Below are positions 25,113 to 35,308 of a stretch of DNA of 64,000 nt, in pieces. A model generated the notes under the pieces. That model was given only the letters and a program-made list of their open reading frames with translations, was not told where the DNA came from and made no database searches. This stretch comes from Streptococcus parasanguinis (GTDB lineage Bacteria; Bacillota; Bacilli; Lactobacillales; Streptococcaceae). Position 1 is the stretch's first letter. The number at the start of each line of letters is the position of its first letter. The position numbers and the translations under genes are program-made. The stretch is from contig NZ_CABFMD010000032.1 of NCBI RefSeq assembly GCF_901875555.1, positions 1 through 64,000 of the forward strand, read 5' to 3'.

Positions 25113-26056
25113 TAGTTATTGCACTCTTTATTGCTCTTCTTCTTGATTGGTTAATTGGAGATCCCTATTCGTGGCCACACCCGGTCAAACTAATTGGAAA
25201 TTTTATTTATGATTGTTTACGGATGGAAAAGTTAAAAACGAGATATCCTGTTCTGTTCGGAATATTCCTTTGGATATGCACCGTTTCTTTGACAGTTTCC
25301 ATCACGTATGGAATCTTGTGGGGGGCTAGTCAGCTTCACCCAATTCTTTATTGGATTTTGTGGATTTATTTAGCCTATACCTGTTTAGCAACTCGCTCTC
25401 TGGCTTTTGAAGCTCTTAAAGTATACAAAGCTATTCAGTCTGGTTCCATTGAGAAGGCTAGGTATCAAGTGGGAATGATCGTAGGGAGAGAAACAGATCA
25501 GCTTACCATACCTGAAATTTGTAATGCGACCATTGAAACCGTCGCAGAAAATGCAAGTGATGGAGTGATCGGCCCCTTATTGTGCTTATTTATTGGCGGT
25601 CCCGTATTTGCAATGGGATACAAAGCTGTTAATACGCTAGATTCAATGGTCGGTTATAAAACAGCCAAATACCGAAAGATTGGATATGTTTCGGCTAAAA
25701 TAGATGATTTGGTCAATCTCATTCCTGCCCGTTTAACTTGGTTGTTTATGATGGCAAGTGCCAGAGTCCTGCAATTGGATTTCAGAAATGCCATAAAAAT
25801 TGGCTGGAGAGATCGCTACCAACATGCGAGTCCAAATAGTGCTTTCCCTGAGTCGGTCGTGGCAGGTGCCCTGGGGATTCAATTAGGTGGAGCTCATATC
25901 TATCATGGTGAGTTGATTACAAAACCAACTATTGGTGATCCTACAAGAAGTGTAGAGCCAGATGATATTTTAACATCCATTTCTATGCTCTATATGACAA
26001 CGACGATTTCAGCTTTCGTTTTGTCAATTATTTATCTCATCGTTGTAAATTATTAA
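25109..26056 (+). CDS. cbiB: adenosylcobinamide-phosphate synthase CbiB
   Basis: A 315-residue membrane enzyme that joins aminopropanol phosphate (from CobD) to adenosylcobyric acid. It starts with a hydrophobic segment and the family stretch LLDWLIGDPYSWPHPVKLIG. NATIETVAENASDGVIGPLL and HASPNSAFPESVVAGALGIQ are typical. The ATGA overlap with cbiA indicates translational coupling. Confidence 0.95.
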   Translation: MIVIALFIALLLDWLIGDPYSWPHPVKLIGNFIYDCLRMEKLKTRYPVLFGIFLWICTVSLTVSITYGILWGASQLHPILYWILWIYLAYTCLATRSLAFEALKVYKAIQSGSIEKARYQVGMIVGRETDQLTIPEICNATIETVAENASDGVIGPLLCLFIGGPVFAMGYKAVNTLDSMVGYKTAKYRKIGYVSAKIDDLVNLIPARLTWLFMMASARVLQLDFRNAIKIGWRDRYQHASPNSAFPESVVAGALGIQLGGAHIYHGELITKPTIGDPTRSVEPDDILTSISMLYMTTTISAFVLSIIYLIVVNY

Positions 26057-26069
26057 AAGAGGAGTATAT

Positions 26070-26762
26070 ATGTCCTATATTAAAAACCCTTCCTCAATCG
26101 AGGAAAAAAGTTTCCAGATCATTCAATCGGTAATCGATCAGGATCATCCAGATTATGAATTCCATGAAGATATGGAAGAAGCCATTATTAAACGCGCCAT
26201 TCATACCACGGGTGATTTTGACTATCTCTATACCATGAGGTTTATCAACCATGTTAATGAACGAATCGTTGATGTGATTCAAAAAAAAGGGACAATCATT
26301 GTTGATTCCAGCATTTCCTTAAATGGGATCAATAAACGAGTTCTTGATCAAATGGGCGTTTCCTACCGTTGCTTAATTAACGATGAAGATGTCATCCAAC
26401 TTGCTAAGGAAAAAAATATTACTAGAGCTATGGCAGCTGTTGAAAAAGCAACTGAGATAGAAGGACCTAAAGTATTTGCTTTTGGAGGAGCACCTACAGC
26501 TTTGTTCCACCTCCTTGATTTAATCAAAGAGAAAAATGTTAAAGTAGATGCAATTATCGGTGTTCCTGTTGGGTTTATCAATGTCCTAGAATCTAAGGAA
26601 GCATTATTAGCGACTGACTTTCCTGTTATGGTAAATGAAGGGCGTAAGGGGGGAAGCACCCTTGTCGTAGCGATTATTAATGCGATTATTTATCAAATGC
26701 AAACAATTGTGACCGATGACTATGTTCGTTATTCTACAGCTTTAAATGATAAAAAAGGATAA
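26070..26762 (+). CDS. cbiC: precorrin-8X methylmutase CbiC, copy 1 (catalytic His present)
   Basis: A 230-residue CbiC that moves the C11 methyl group to C12 to give cobyrinic acid. The motif IIKRAIHTTGDFDY contains His45, matching the catalytic His of CobH/CbiC. GVPVGFINVLESKEAL and EGRKGGSTLVVAI are also family features. A second, diverged cbiC follows at once, so this copy is probably the active enzyme. Confidence 0.93.
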   Translation: MSYIKNPSSIEEKSFQIIQSVIDQDHPDYEFHEDMEEAIIKRAIHTTGDFDYLYTMRFINHVNERIVDVIQKKGTIIVDSSISLNGINKRVLDQMGVSYRCLINDEDVIQLAKEKNITRAMAAVEKATEIEGPKVFAFGGAPTALFHLLDLIKEKNVKVDAIIGVPVGFINVLESKEALLATDFPVMVNEGRKGGSTLVVAIINAIIYQMQTIVTDDYVRYSTALNDKKG

Positions 26763-26769
26763 GGTATTT

Positions 26770-27447
26770 ATGAGTTATATAAAAGTATCAAATCAGATTG
26801 AAGAAGCTAGTTTTAAAAAAATTCAAGAAATCATTGATCAGGAGCACCCAGATATTGTGTTTGATAATCCATTTCATGAAGCAGTTTGGAAACGAGTTGT
26901 TTTTGCGAGTGCGGACTTTGATTACCTTTACAATATCAAATTTTCAAATGATGCTATCGACCATATTTTAGATGTTATTAAAAATAAAGGAACTATTTTC
27001 ACCGATACGACCATGGTTCTAGGTGGTTTCAATAAAAGAATCCTTGATGAGCTTGGTGTAGCCTACAGATGCTTGGTTAATGAACCAGCGATCTTTGAAG
27101 AAGCCAAGGCAAAAGGGATTACTCGTTCTATGGCTGCAGTAGAGCATGCAGCTAATGAATTAGGACCAAAATTATTTGTGTTTGGAAATGCACCAACTTC
27201 TATCTTTAAAGTCTTAGATATGGTAGAAGAAGGGACATTAGTCCCTGATGCTGTTATTGGCGTTCCAGTTGGCTTTGTAGGAGCTGCAGAATCAAAACAA
27301 AAATTACATGAGAGTTCCATTCCTTCCATCGTTGCATTGGGAAGTAAAGGTGGAAGTACGATTGCAGCAGCAGTAGTGAATGCGATCCTCTACCAATACA
27401 AACAAGAAATGGAAGATTACCAACGTTTTGTAGTCCCAAATAAATAA
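26770..27447 (+). CDS. CbiC paralogue lacking the catalytic histidine
   Basis: A 225-residue protein colinear with copy 1 from its start MSYIK. At the catalytic position it has VWKRVVFASADFDY, with Phe45 (codon TTT at 26902-26904) in place of His. The substrate-pocket segments GVPVGFVGAAESKQKL and GSKGGSTIAAAVVNAI are kept, so it may bind corrinoid without turning it over. ATG 26770 is chosen. An earlier in-frame ATG at 26746 lies inside copy 1. A carrier, chaperone or hetero-oligomer role is possible. Confidence 0.85.
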   Translation: MSYIKVSNQIEEASFKKIQEIIDQEHPDIVFDNPFHEAVWKRVVFASADFDYLYNIKFSNDAIDHILDVIKNKGTIFTDTTMVLGGFNKRILDELGVAYRCLVNEPAIFEEAKAKGITRSMAAVEHAANELGPKLFVFGNAPTSIFKVLDMVEEGTLVPDAVIGVPVGFVGAAESKQKLHESSIPSIVALGSKGGSTIAAAVVNAILYQYKQEMEDYQRFVVPNK

Positions 27448-27466
27448 TGTAAGGAGGGGGAACAAT

Positions 27467-28591
27467 ATGGATGAGTACTCATATGTTAATGGAAAGAAAT
27501 TAAGAAAAGGGTTTACTACAGGTACTTGTGCAACTGCAGCAACTGCAGCGGCTATTAGTATGATTTTAAATCAAGATATCGAAGAAAAAGTTACCGTTTC
27601 TACAGCAAATGGAGTCGAAGTAACGATGGATATCAAAAATCCTTCTTTTGGTGAACTGACTGCTAGTGCCGCTGTCGAAAAGGATGGTGGTGATGATGCC
27701 GATGCAACGCACGGTCTCCTTATTTATTCGACTGTAACTCTCTTACCTGACTCAACTGAAATTATCATTGATGGTGGGGAAGGAGTTGGCCGAGTAACTC
27801 AAAAAGGGCTGAAATGTGATGTCGGAATGGCAGCAATCAACCCAACCCCTCGAGCGATGATTGAAAAAACAGCCCGTCAATTGTTGGGGCCAGACTGCGG
27901 AGCCGAAATTATCATTTCAGTTCCTGGGGGCGAAGAAACAGCCAAGTTAACCTATAATTCTCGGTTAGGAATTGTAGGAGGGATCTCTATTTTAGGGACG
28001 ACAGGAATTGTTAACCCAATGTCTGAGGATAGTTGGAAAGCTTCGATTACGATTGAGTTAACCATGTTGTACAATCAAGGCTATCGTTCAGTTGTTTTAG
28101 CTCCGGGGAATTACGGCGAGGATTTTGCGACCAATGTGCTGGGGATTCCACCTCATCGAATTGTGAACATGAGTAACTTTGTTGGGCATGTCCTTAAAGA
28201 AGTCCAGCGGATTGGCTTTACTCGCGTCCTGATGGTTGGACATATGGGGAAATTTGTAAAGGTCGCTGGTGGGATTTTCTCAACTCACAGTAAAGACTCA
28301 GATGCGCGAATGGAGATCATCATGGCTAACCTAGCCTTGTTAGGTGCCCCAGTTGAACTTCTTGAAAAAGTGGATCAATGCATTACAACAGATGCAGCCG
28401 GAACTCTGATTGAGGAATATCATTATGAGGAAGTTTATCAGGTCTTGGTTGACAAAATGAAGTTCCGTTCGGAACGCTTGCTTAGAAACCGGAAGCCGGA
28501 AGTGAGCATTGATGTAGTAACCTTTGGGACAGAAACTGGGTATCTAGCTTCAACCCAAACATTAGAAGAAATAGCGGAGGAATGGACGTGA
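27467..28591 (+). CDS. cbiD: cobalt-precorrin-5B C1-methyltransferase CbiD
   Basis: A 374-residue enzyme of the anaerobic branch, methylating C1 during ring contraction steps. The N-terminal KKLRKGFTTGTCATAATAAA and HMGKFVKVAGGIFSTHS are family hallmarks. AAGGAGGGGG precedes the ATG. Its presence shows the oxygen-independent pathway. Confidence 0.95.
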   Translation: MDEYSYVNGKKLRKGFTTGTCATAATAAAISMILNQDIEEKVTVSTANGVEVTMDIKNPSFGELTASAAVEKDGGDDADATHGLLIYSTVTLLPDSTEIIIDGGEGVGRVTQKGLKCDVGMAAINPTPRAMIEKTARQLLGPDCGAEIIISVPGGEETAKLTYNSRLGIVGGISILGTTGIVNPMSEDSWKASITIELTMLYNQGYRSVVLAPGNYGEDFATNVLGIPPHRIVNMSNFVGHVLKEVQRIGFTRVLMVGHMGKFVKVAGGIFSTHSKDSDARMEIIMANLALLGAPVELLEKVDQCITTDAAGTLIEEYHYEEVYQVLVDKMKFRSERLLRNRKPEVSIDVVTFGTETGYLASTQTLEEIAEEWT

Positions 28592-29208
28592 TCTATGTAA
28601 TTGGAATAGGGCCAGGAGCCCCTTCCTATGGACTTTTGGGAAGTGAAGAGATTTATGAAAAGGCAGACTATATTCTTGGAAGTGAGCGTCATTTGGAAAT
28701 CCTTCCAACTGCCTATCAGTCAAAAGGTGTCGTACCTCCAAAAAAACTTTCAGAATTAGCTCAATTAATAGAGTCTTATCCGGAAGAATCGACCATACTT
28801 TATTTGGCTTCAGGGGACCCCTTGATTTATGGTTTGGGAAAATGGTTGTCTGAGAAATTTAAAGGGCGCGTGCTTATTCAGCCGGGAATTTCGTCTTTCC
28901 AGTATTTGGCTAGCAAGGTATCGTTGCCTATGAATGAAGCCTACTTGACAAGTAGTCATGCAAAAATTCCTAATTTTGATTTCATTCTTTCTTTACCAAA
29001 AGTATTTATGGTAACCGATAAAAAAATTGGTCCATATGAAATTGCTCAAGAAGTTAAAAAACGAGGCTTGAAAAAAGTCTTAGTCATCGGTGAAAATCTT
29101 AGTTATGAAGATGAAAACATCGAAATTTTAGCAGAGGATCAAGTTGTCAATCGACAATATGAAATGAATGTGGTGGTGATTTTAGATGAAGGATTCGGCA
29201 TTTATTAG
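28588..29208 (+). CDS. cbiE: cobalt-precorrin-7 C5-methyltransferase CbiE
   Basis: A 206-residue SAM-dependent tetrapyrrole methylase beginning MIYVIGIGPGAPSYG. GGAGG at 28576-28580 is one base from ATG 28582 but seven from GTG 28588, so the GTG is preferred. It overlaps the cbiD stop as GTGA. LASGDPLIYGLG is the usual second motif. It works with CbiT, which is a separate gene here rather than fused as in CobL. Confidence 0.92.
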   Translation: MIYVIGIGPGAPSYGLLGSEEIYEKADYILGSERHLEILPTAYQSKGVVPPKKLSELAQLIESYPEESTILYLASGDPLIYGLGKWLSEKFKGRVLIQPGISSFQYLASKVSLPMNEAYLTSSHAKIPNFDFILSLPKVFMVTDKKIGPYEIAQEVKKRGLKKVLVIGENLSYEDENIEILAEDQVVNRQYEMNVVVILDEGFGIY

Positions 29209-29749
29209 GGCAAAGGTCCCAATGACAAAAGAAGAGGTCAGGGCTATCAGTATTGATAAATTGGACTTACACAAGGCAAAGAGAATGCTGGATGTTGGCT
29301 CTGGTACAGGCAGTGTAACCATTCAAGCAGCTGTATCTTTTCCGAACTTAGAAGTCGTTGCAATTGAGCAAAATGAAGACGCAGTTGCATTGACACAGGA
29401 AAATATTGATTACTTTGGCTGTCAAAATATTAATCTGATAAAAGGAAAAGCCCCTGTTGACCTAGATGGACAGTTTGATGCTATTTTTGTGGGTGGAACC
29501 GGTGGCAATATGGCAGAAATCTTTGAGTGGTGTGAAAGTTTGTTGGTACCTGGAGGACGATTTGTTCTAAACTTTATCCTCTTGGAAAATGCTATGGAAG
29601 CTATTCAACTTGCTGAAAAGTTGGAATGGCAAGACTTAGATGTTGTATCTATTCAAGCTAGTAGATGGTCTGCTTTGGGCAAGGGCCACTATTTTAAACA
29701 GCAAAACCCAACGATCATTGTCTCAGCTGTAAAACCAGAAAGGAATTAA
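29186..29749 (+). CDS. cbiT: cobalt-precorrin-6B C15-methyltransferase (decarboxylating) CbiT
   Basis: A 187-residue class I SAM methyltransferase. It methylates C15 and removes the C12 acetate carboxyl. Visible are [18 protein letters not shown] at the N-terminus, [15 protein letters not shown] for SAM and [13 protein letters not shown]. It overlaps cbiE by 23 bases. Confidence 0.94.
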   Translation: MKDSAFIRAKVPMTKEEVRAISIDKLDLHKAKRMLDVGSGTGSVTIQAAVSFPNLEVVAIEQNEDAVALTQENIDYFGCQNINLIKGKAPVDLDGQFDAIFVGGTGGNMAEIFEWCESLLVPGGRFVLNFILLENAMEAIQLAEKLEWQDLDVVSIQASRWSALGKGHYFKQQNPTIIVSAVKPERN

Positions 29750-29753
29750 ATAT

Positions 29754-30527
29754 ATGTCAATTGTACATTTTGTCGGTGCAGGACCTGGTGATGTGGATCT
29801 CATTACTCTAAAAGGTTACCGCAAATTATCCCAAGCAGATGTAGTTATCTACGCGGGTTCTCTTGTAAATCCAGATCTCCTTCAATACTGTAAAGAAGGT
29901 GCGGAGATTCATGACAGTGCTTCTATGCATTTGATGGAAATTATTGATGTGATGGAAGAAGCTGTTAAAGCTGGAAAAGACGTCGTCCGCTTGCAGACAG
30001 GGGATTTCTCTATCTACGGTTCTATTCGTGAGCAAACAGAAGAGATGAAGAAGAGAGGCATTGAATTTGACTGTATTCCTGGAGTGAGCTCTTTCTTAGG
30101 TGCAGCTTCAAGTATTGGAACAGAATATACGGTCCCTGAAGTCTCTCAAAGTGTGATTATCACTCGCATGGCCGGACGGACTCCAGTTCCTGAACGAGAA
30201 TCCCTCCGAAGCTATGCTCAGCACAGAACCTCTATGGCCATTTTCTTATCTGTACAAGGTATTGAAAAAGTGGTGGCTGAATTGGTTGAGGGTGGTTATC
30301 CAATAGAAACACCTGTCGCAGTAATCTATAAGGCAACTTGGCCAGATGAACGCAAGGTCTTTGGGACATTGGAGACCATTGCTGAGAAGGTTAAAGAAGC
30401 TAAAATTAGAAAAACTGCCTTGATTTTAGTTGGAGATTTCTTGGGTGAAGAATTTTACTACTCTAAACTCTATCACAAAGATTTCCACCATGAATTCCGT
30501 AAAGGATTGAGTTCGCATGCTAAATGA
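29754..30527 (+). CDS. cbiF: cobalt-precorrin-4 C11-methyltransferase CbiF
   Basis: A 257-residue tetrapyrrole methylase. [18 protein letters not shown] at the N-terminus, [22 protein letters not shown] and [14 protein letters not shown] are the signature stretches of CbiF/CobM. It sits between cbiT and cbiG and overlaps cbiG by 11 bases. Confidence 0.95.
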   Translation: MSIVHFVGAGPGDVDLITLKGYRKLSQADVVIYAGSLVNPDLLQYCKEGAEIHDSASMHLMEIIDVMEEAVKAGKDVVRLQTGDFSIYGSIREQTEEMKKRGIEFDCIPGVSSFLGAASSIGTEYTVPEVSQSVIITRMAGRTPVPERESLRSYAQHRTSMAIFLSVQGIEKVVAELVEGGYPIETPVAVIYKATWPDERKVFGTLETIAEKVKEAKIRKTALILVGDFLGEEFYYSKLYHKDFHHEFRKGLSSHAK

Positions 30528-31575
30528 TTCCCCTCGTTACGCCATTGTGGCGGTTACTAACAATGCAAAAAATTTAGGCCTAGAGCTCAAGGAAAAACTT
30601 GGGATTGATTGTCCAGTCTATACTACTGTGAAAATCGCTGACTCTCGAACGGTACCGATTGAAGGACGTGTCATTGAAGGACTTCGGAAAGTATTCCAAG
30701 AGGTGGATGTGTTGATTTGTATCATGGCGATTGGTGCGGTTGTCAGAGGCATTGCCCCTGTTATTAAAGACAAAACAACTGATCCTGCTGTGATCGTTAT
30801 GGATGAGAAAGCCAATCATGTGATTAGTTTATTGAGTGGTCACTTAGGTGGGGCCAATCAGGTTACACTTAAAATTGCTGAATTATTAGATTCAAATCCA
30901 GTGATCACGACCGCAACAGATACACAAAATGTTGTAGCCTTGGATAATATTGCTAAAGAAGTAAATGGGTGGCGGGAAGAATTGCGCCACTTAGTGAAAG
31001 TATTTAATTCTTATTTAGCGAATAAAGACTGTGTGTATTTTTATCAAGAAAAGCCTTGGGTTTCTGACCTGAGAGGGCTAACAGTCATTAAGGAAAATCA
31101 GATACAGGAAGTACTTGCTAATAAGAGCCCATTTATTTGGTTGACCTCTCAAACAGTTGAGGTTGACGAAGAAGTGGTAGCCCTGATTCATCCAAAACCC
31201 TATGTTTTAGGAGTTGGGGCAAAGAAGGATCTTCCAACTTCAACTTTTATGGAATCATTCCGAGCGTTTTGTGAACAAGAGGGAATCTCCAGTTCAGAAA
31301 TCGCTAAAATAGCTAGTATTGATGTCAAAAAAAATGAACAAGCTATACTAGCATTAGCCCAACACCTAGATTGTCCGTTTGTCACATATTCTAAGGAAGA
31401 ATTACAAGTTGTGGCTGATAAATATCCGCAATCGGAATTTGTGAAGAAAACTGTAGGTGTGGGAAGTGTGGCGCTTGCTAGTGCGGACCTTGCAAGTAAA
31501 GGAAATGTGCTGACCCAACGGTTCGCACAAAATGGTGCAACATTTGCACTTGGTAAATTAGGTAACAATTATTAA
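30517..31575 (+). CDS. cbiG: cobalt-precorrin-5A hydrolase CbiG
   Basis: A 352-residue protein that opens the lactone of cobalt-precorrin-5A and releases acetaldehyde. The middle has [20 protein letters not shown] and [13 protein letters not shown]. The C-terminal domain has [17 protein letters not shown] and [14 protein letters not shown]. All three usual segments are present. Confidence 0.94.
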   Translation: MLNDSPRYAIVAVTNNAKNLGLELKEKLGIDCPVYTTVKIADSRTVPIEGRVIEGLRKVFQEVDVLICIMAIGAVVRGIAPVIKDKTTDPAVIVMDEKANHVISLLSGHLGGANQVTLKIAELLDSNPVITTATDTQNVVALDNIAKEVNGWREELRHLVKVFNSYLANKDCVYFYQEKPWVSDLRGLTVIKENQIQEVLANKSPFIWLTSQTVEVDEEVVALIHPKPYVLGVGAKKDLPTSTFMESFRAFCEQEGISSSEIAKIASIDVKKNEQAILALAQHLDCPFVTYSKEELQVVADKYPQSEFVKKTVGVGSVALASADLASKGNVLTQRFAQNGATFALGKLGNNY

Positions 31576-31600
31576 ATATTAAATTTAAGGAGAAATACAT

Positions 31601-32326
31601 ATGTTATACGTTATTGGACTTGGCCCAGGTAAAGAAGAATTGATGTCTCAAGAAGCATTGGAAGCTATTAAAGATTGTGAAATTATTGTTGGTTATTCTA
31701 CCTACATGCGTTTGATCAAAGATCTTGTAAAAGATAAAGAAATGGTTGCGACTGGTATGCGTCATGAGATTGAACGTTGTCAAAAAGCCATTGACCTTGC
31801 TCATGAAACTGGAAAAAATGTCGGTGTTGTTTCTAGTGGTGACGCAGGTGTGTACGGAATGGCTGGTTTGATTCTTGAATTGTTGGAAGAGAACGATACT
31901 CTTGAAGTAAAAGTTGTACCTGGAATTACAGCAAGTTTGGGAGCCGCTGCAGTGATGGGAGCACCTTTGATGAATGACTTCTGCCATATTTCACTCAGTG
32001 ACTTGATGACACCTTGGGAAATGATTGAAAAACGTCTTCATGCAGCAGCACAAGGGGACTTTGTCGTTTGTCTCTACAACCCAAGAAGTAAAGGTCGTCC
32101 AGAGCACTTGTCAAGAGCACTCGAAATTATGTCTGAATACAAAGCCAAAGATACGATTGTCGGAATCGGAAAAGATATTGGACGTAAGGACGAAGAAATT
32201 ATTTTGACGACGATTGAAGACTTAGATGAAACTCTTGTAGATATGACAACGATTGTCATTGTCGGAAACAAAGAAACTTATGTGAAAAATGGACGCATGA
32301 TCACACCTCGAGGATACACACTATGA
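31601..32326 (+). CDS. cbiH: cobalt-precorrin-3 C17-methyltransferase CbiH
   Basis: A 241-residue tetrapyrrole methylase that methylates C17 and contracts the ring. VIGLGPGKEELMSQEALEAI, ATGMRHEIERCQKAIDLA, SSGDAGVYGMAGLILEL and YNPRSKGRPEHL are typical of CbiH. Codon use is somewhat more biased toward preferred codons than in neighbouring genes. Confidence 0.95.
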   Translation: MLYVIGLGPGKEELMSQEALEAIKDCEIIVGYSTYMRLIKDLVKDKEMVATGMRHEIERCQKAIDLAHETGKNVGVVSSGDAGVYGMAGLILELLEENDTLEVKVVPGITASLGAAAVMGAPLMNDFCHISLSDLMTPWEMIEKRLHAAAQGDFVVCLYNPRSKGRPEHLSRALEIMSEYKAKDTIVGIGKDIGRKDEEIILTTIEDLDETLVDMTTIVIVGNKETYVKNGRMITPRGYTL

Positions 32327-33084
32327 TGAAACTGCTTTTCGGTGGAACTGCTGAGAGTACGGAAGTACTTGAATTTCTTTCACAAAAAAACATTCCTGTC
32401 ACGACCTCTGTTGTTTCGGATTATGGACGTCATTTAGCATCTAAATTTGGACAAGATGTAGTTCAAGGGAGAATGACTGCTCAAGATATGGTTGATTTCA
32501 TCAAAAAAAATGAAGTTGACGAAATTATTGATGCTTCCCATCCTTTTGCTGACATTGTTTCTCGGGAAGCAATGAAAGCAGCAAATCTGGCTGGCATCCC
32601 TTATGTACGCTTCGAGAGACAAGCTACAAATGATTTATCTGGAGCAACGGTTGTTCATTCGACAGAAGAAGCCATTGAATACATGAAAGAGAAGCAGTAC
32701 AAAACTGTCTACTTAGGGACAGGAAGTAAAACTTTGCCCTTATTCGTACATGGTTTGCCTGACTCTCGCATTGTAGTCCGAGTTCTTCCGACTTCAGAAG
32801 TCCTTAAGGGCTGTGAAGAGTTAGGACTTGTTCCGGATCAAATTGATGCCATCAAAGCTCCTTTCTCTAAAGAATGCAATAAAGAATTATTAGCACGCTC
32901 GAAAGCAGAAGTATTTGTTTCTAAAGAAAGTGGAAATATTGGTGGTATTCGAGAAAAGATTGAAGGTTGCCAAGAACTAGGAATGGATTGTGTGATTATT
33001 TCACGGCCGATTGTTCATTATCCTAAAGTGGTTTCAACTATTGAAGAATTGGAAGCCTATTTGAAGAAAGAGGTGGCAGAATGA
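32323..33084 (+). CDS. cbiJ: cobalt-precorrin-6A reductase CbiJ
   Basis: A 253-residue NADH-dependent reductase with the N-terminal LLFGGTAESTEVLEFL. IDASHPFADIVSREAMKAA and the late SKESGNIGGIREKIEGCQEL are family stretches. It overlaps cbiH (ATGA), with GAGGAT 7 bases before the ATG. Confidence 0.93.
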   Translation: MMKLLFGGTAESTEVLEFLSQKNIPVTTSVVSDYGRHLASKFGQDVVQGRMTAQDMVDFIKKNEVDEIIDASHPFADIVSREAMKAANLAGIPYVRFERQATNDLSGATVVHSTEEAIEYMKEKQYKTVYLGTGSKTLPLFVHGLPDSRIVVRVLPTSEVLKGCEELGLVPDQIDAIKAPFSKECNKELLARSKAEVFVSKESGNIGGIREKIEGCQELGMDCVIISRPIVHYPKVVSTIEELEAYLKKEVAE

Positions 33085-34541
33085 GTGGCTTTGTTAGTCT
33101 AGTTGGTGCAGGTCCAGGTGATGAGGAATTAATCTCTGTAAAAGGAGCTCGCAGACTAGAGGAGGCAGATGTTCTGATCTATGATCGTTTAGTGAATCCC
33201 ATGCTTCTGTCCTACACAAAATCGGACTGTGAAAAGATCTATGTTGGTAAGATTCCTAATCAACCCTGTGTCTCCCAAGAAGAAATTGAGGAAGTCCTAG
33301 TTGAAAAAGCCAAGGCAGGGAAAAAAGTTGTTCGTTTAAAAAGTGGCGACCCCTATATCTTTGGTCGAGGAGGAGAAGAAGCTCAAACTCTTATTCAAGA
33401 AGGGATCCCCTTTGAAGTTGTACCAGGAATTACCTCAGCTATAGCCGGCCTTGCCTATGCAGGCATTCCCATGACCTTTAGAAATGTCGCGACTAGCTTT
33501 CATGTCTTTACTGGCCATCTACAAGATGCCAGTGAAGCATTGAATTGGGATGCGATATCCCACTTAAAAGGAACTCTAGTCTTCCTTATGGGAATGAAAA
33601 ACTTGCAGACCATTTGTGAGGAATTGATGGTTCGTGGTTACGATAAGGAAACTTCAGTAGCGATTATCGAATGGGCTACTCACCCTCAACAACGTTCCAT
33701 TGATGGAAAATTAGAGACCATTGTTGAACTGGCTGAAAAACACCAGATGAAAGCACCAAGTTTAATTGTGATTGGGGACGTTGTTGCTTTCCGTGAGGAA
33801 TTAAACTACCATGAAAAATTGCCTTTGTTTGGTCGAACCGTTTTGGTGCAAGAAACTCCTAATGCCAAGCTTCCTAAATTGTTGAAGGATGCTGGGGCGA
33901 CAGTATATGCTTTTCAGTCACCAAGTAAATTGCTTGCAAAAGAACTGAAACTTCCTCAACTTTCTGACATTGACGGTTTGGTAGTAACAGACCCAAGCTC
34001 TTGGAACTTCTTTGTTGCCTATTTGCAACAAGAAAATCTGGATATTCGGAGTCTCAGTCATCTGAAGATTGTAGCAAGTGGACATCATACCATCAAGACT
34101 ATTAAAGAAGCAGGAATTCGCCTCTATGATCAAATCAATGATGTTGCAGAAGAGAATTTTGTAAAGCGGATGAGTGAGCAAGAAGGAAACTGGATCATTC
34201 TCACTTCTGATATTAAGGAAAAAGCAGTAGCAGAAGTTTTGAACTTCCCGATCCACACCACACATTCTGTTGACTTTGAAAGTGAATCATTCTCTTATCA
34301 TGCAGAGGATATCCAGCTAATTTGTTTGCCAAACTCTGCTGCAGCTTACCACTTTGTGTTGATGGCAGAGAAAACCCAAGAGAATTGGAAAGAGAAACCG
34401 ATTGTCATTATGGGAGACAATACTAGATCTGTATTGGAAAAAGCTGGCTATCATCAGTTGATCGAAACAGAAGAAAGAACCTTAAAATCGGTTTGTGAAG
34501 CTTGCCAAACTTTTTTTAGAAGGGAAAGTGAAAATGTCTAA
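33081..34541 (+). CDS. cobA: fusion: uroporphyrinogen-III C-methyltransferase (CobA) + HemD-like domain
   Basis: A 486-residue bifunctional-looking protein. Residues 1 to about 245 are SUMT (GAGPGDEELISVKGARRLEE, YVGKIPNQPCVSQEEIEEVL, RLKSGDPYIFGRGGEEA), which makes precorrin-2. Residues about 255-486 have the two-lobed pattern of uroporphyrinogen-III synthase (GRTVLVQETPNAKLPKLL to the C-terminus). HemD sequences are weakly conserved, so activity of that half is uncertain. A free-standing hemD is also present at 43255-43980. Confidence 0.9.
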   Translation: MSGFVSLVGAGPGDEELISVKGARRLEEADVLIYDRLVNPMLLSYTKSDCEKIYVGKIPNQPCVSQEEIEEVLVEKAKAGKKVVRLKSGDPYIFGRGGEEAQTLIQEGIPFEVVPGITSAIAGLAYAGIPMTFRNVATSFHVFTGHLQDASEALNWDAISHLKGTLVFLMGMKNLQTICEELMVRGYDKETSVAIIEWATHPQQRSIDGKLETIVELAEKHQMKAPSLIVIGDVVAFREELNYHEKLPLFGRTVLVQETPNAKLPKLLKDAGATVYAFQSPSKLLAKELKLPQLSDIDGLVVTDPSSWNFFVAYLQQENLDIRSLSHLKIVASGHHTIKTIKEAGIRLYDQINDVAEENFVKRMSEQEGNWIILTSDIKEKAVAEVLNFPIHTTHSVDFESESFSYHAEDIQLICLPNSAAAYHFVLMAEKTQENWKEKPIVIMGDNTRSVLEKAGYHQLIETEERTLKSVCEACQTFFRRESENV

Positions 34542-35298
34542 AGCGATTATTGTCGTCAGTTTCGGAACCACCTATCCTGAAACACGAAAGAAAACCATTC
34601 AAGCCTGTGAAGAGACGATCCAACAGCGGTTCCCAGATTTTCAGGTCCACCGTGCCTTCACTTCGAATGTTGTCATTAAGCGCATTAAAGAAAATGAAGG
34701 AATCTCAGTTCCAACTGTGAACCAATTATTGGAACAATTGAAAAAGGATGGTGTTAAGGAAGTTTATATTCAACCACTCCACATTATCTTGGGGAGTGAG
34801 TATGAAAAAGTGGTTCACCAAGCTAACCAGTTTAAAGAAGATTTTGAACTTCTAAAAATCGGGAAACCTCTTCTTTTTAGTGAAGAAGATTATGAAAATG
34901 TTACAAATATCCTTGTAAAAGAATACAATAATAATGTAGATGAAGCGACCATCCTTATGGGACATGGTAGTAAGCATTATGCCTTTACTGCTTATGCTGC
35001 TTTGGATCATATGCTAACGGATGAAGCGGTCTATATCGGCTGTGTCGAGTCTTACCCTCCAGTAGAGTTACTTGAAAAACGTCTGGAAGCTAAAGGTGTT
35101 CAAAAAGTTCATCTTGCTCCCTTTATGTTAGTGGCTGGGGATCATGCTACCAATGATTTGTGCTCGGATGAAGAAGGATCATGGAAACACTTCTTTACAG
35201 AAAAAGGATACCAAGTGGAGACACACTTGATTGGACTTGGGGAATACCCAAGTGTTCAAGAACTCTATGTTCAACACCTAGAAAAGATTATTCTATAG
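34534..35298 (+). CDS. cbiK: anaerobic sirohydrochlorin cobaltochelatase CbiK
   Basis: A 254-residue class II chelatase that inserts cobalt into sirohydrochlorin. The active-site histidines are seen in ILMGHGSKHYAF and LVAGDHATNDL. The start SKAIIVVSFGTTYPETRKKT is typical. AAGGGA lies upstream of ATG 34534, which overlaps the cobA 3' end by eight bases. Confidence 0.95.
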   Translation: MSKAIIVVSFGTTYPETRKKTIQACEETIQQRFPDFQVHRAFTSNVVIKRIKENEGISVPTVNQLLEQLKKDGVKEVYIQPLHIILGSEYEKVVHQANQFKEDFELLKIGKPLLFSEEDYENVTNILVKEYNNNVDEATILMGHGSKHYAFTAYAALDHMLTDEAVYIGCVESYPPVELLEKRLEAKGVQKVHLAPFMLVAGDHATNDLCSDEEGSWKHFFTEKGYQVETHLIGLGEYPSVQELYVQHLEKIIL

Positions 35299-35308
35299 GA
35301 GGTCAAAA

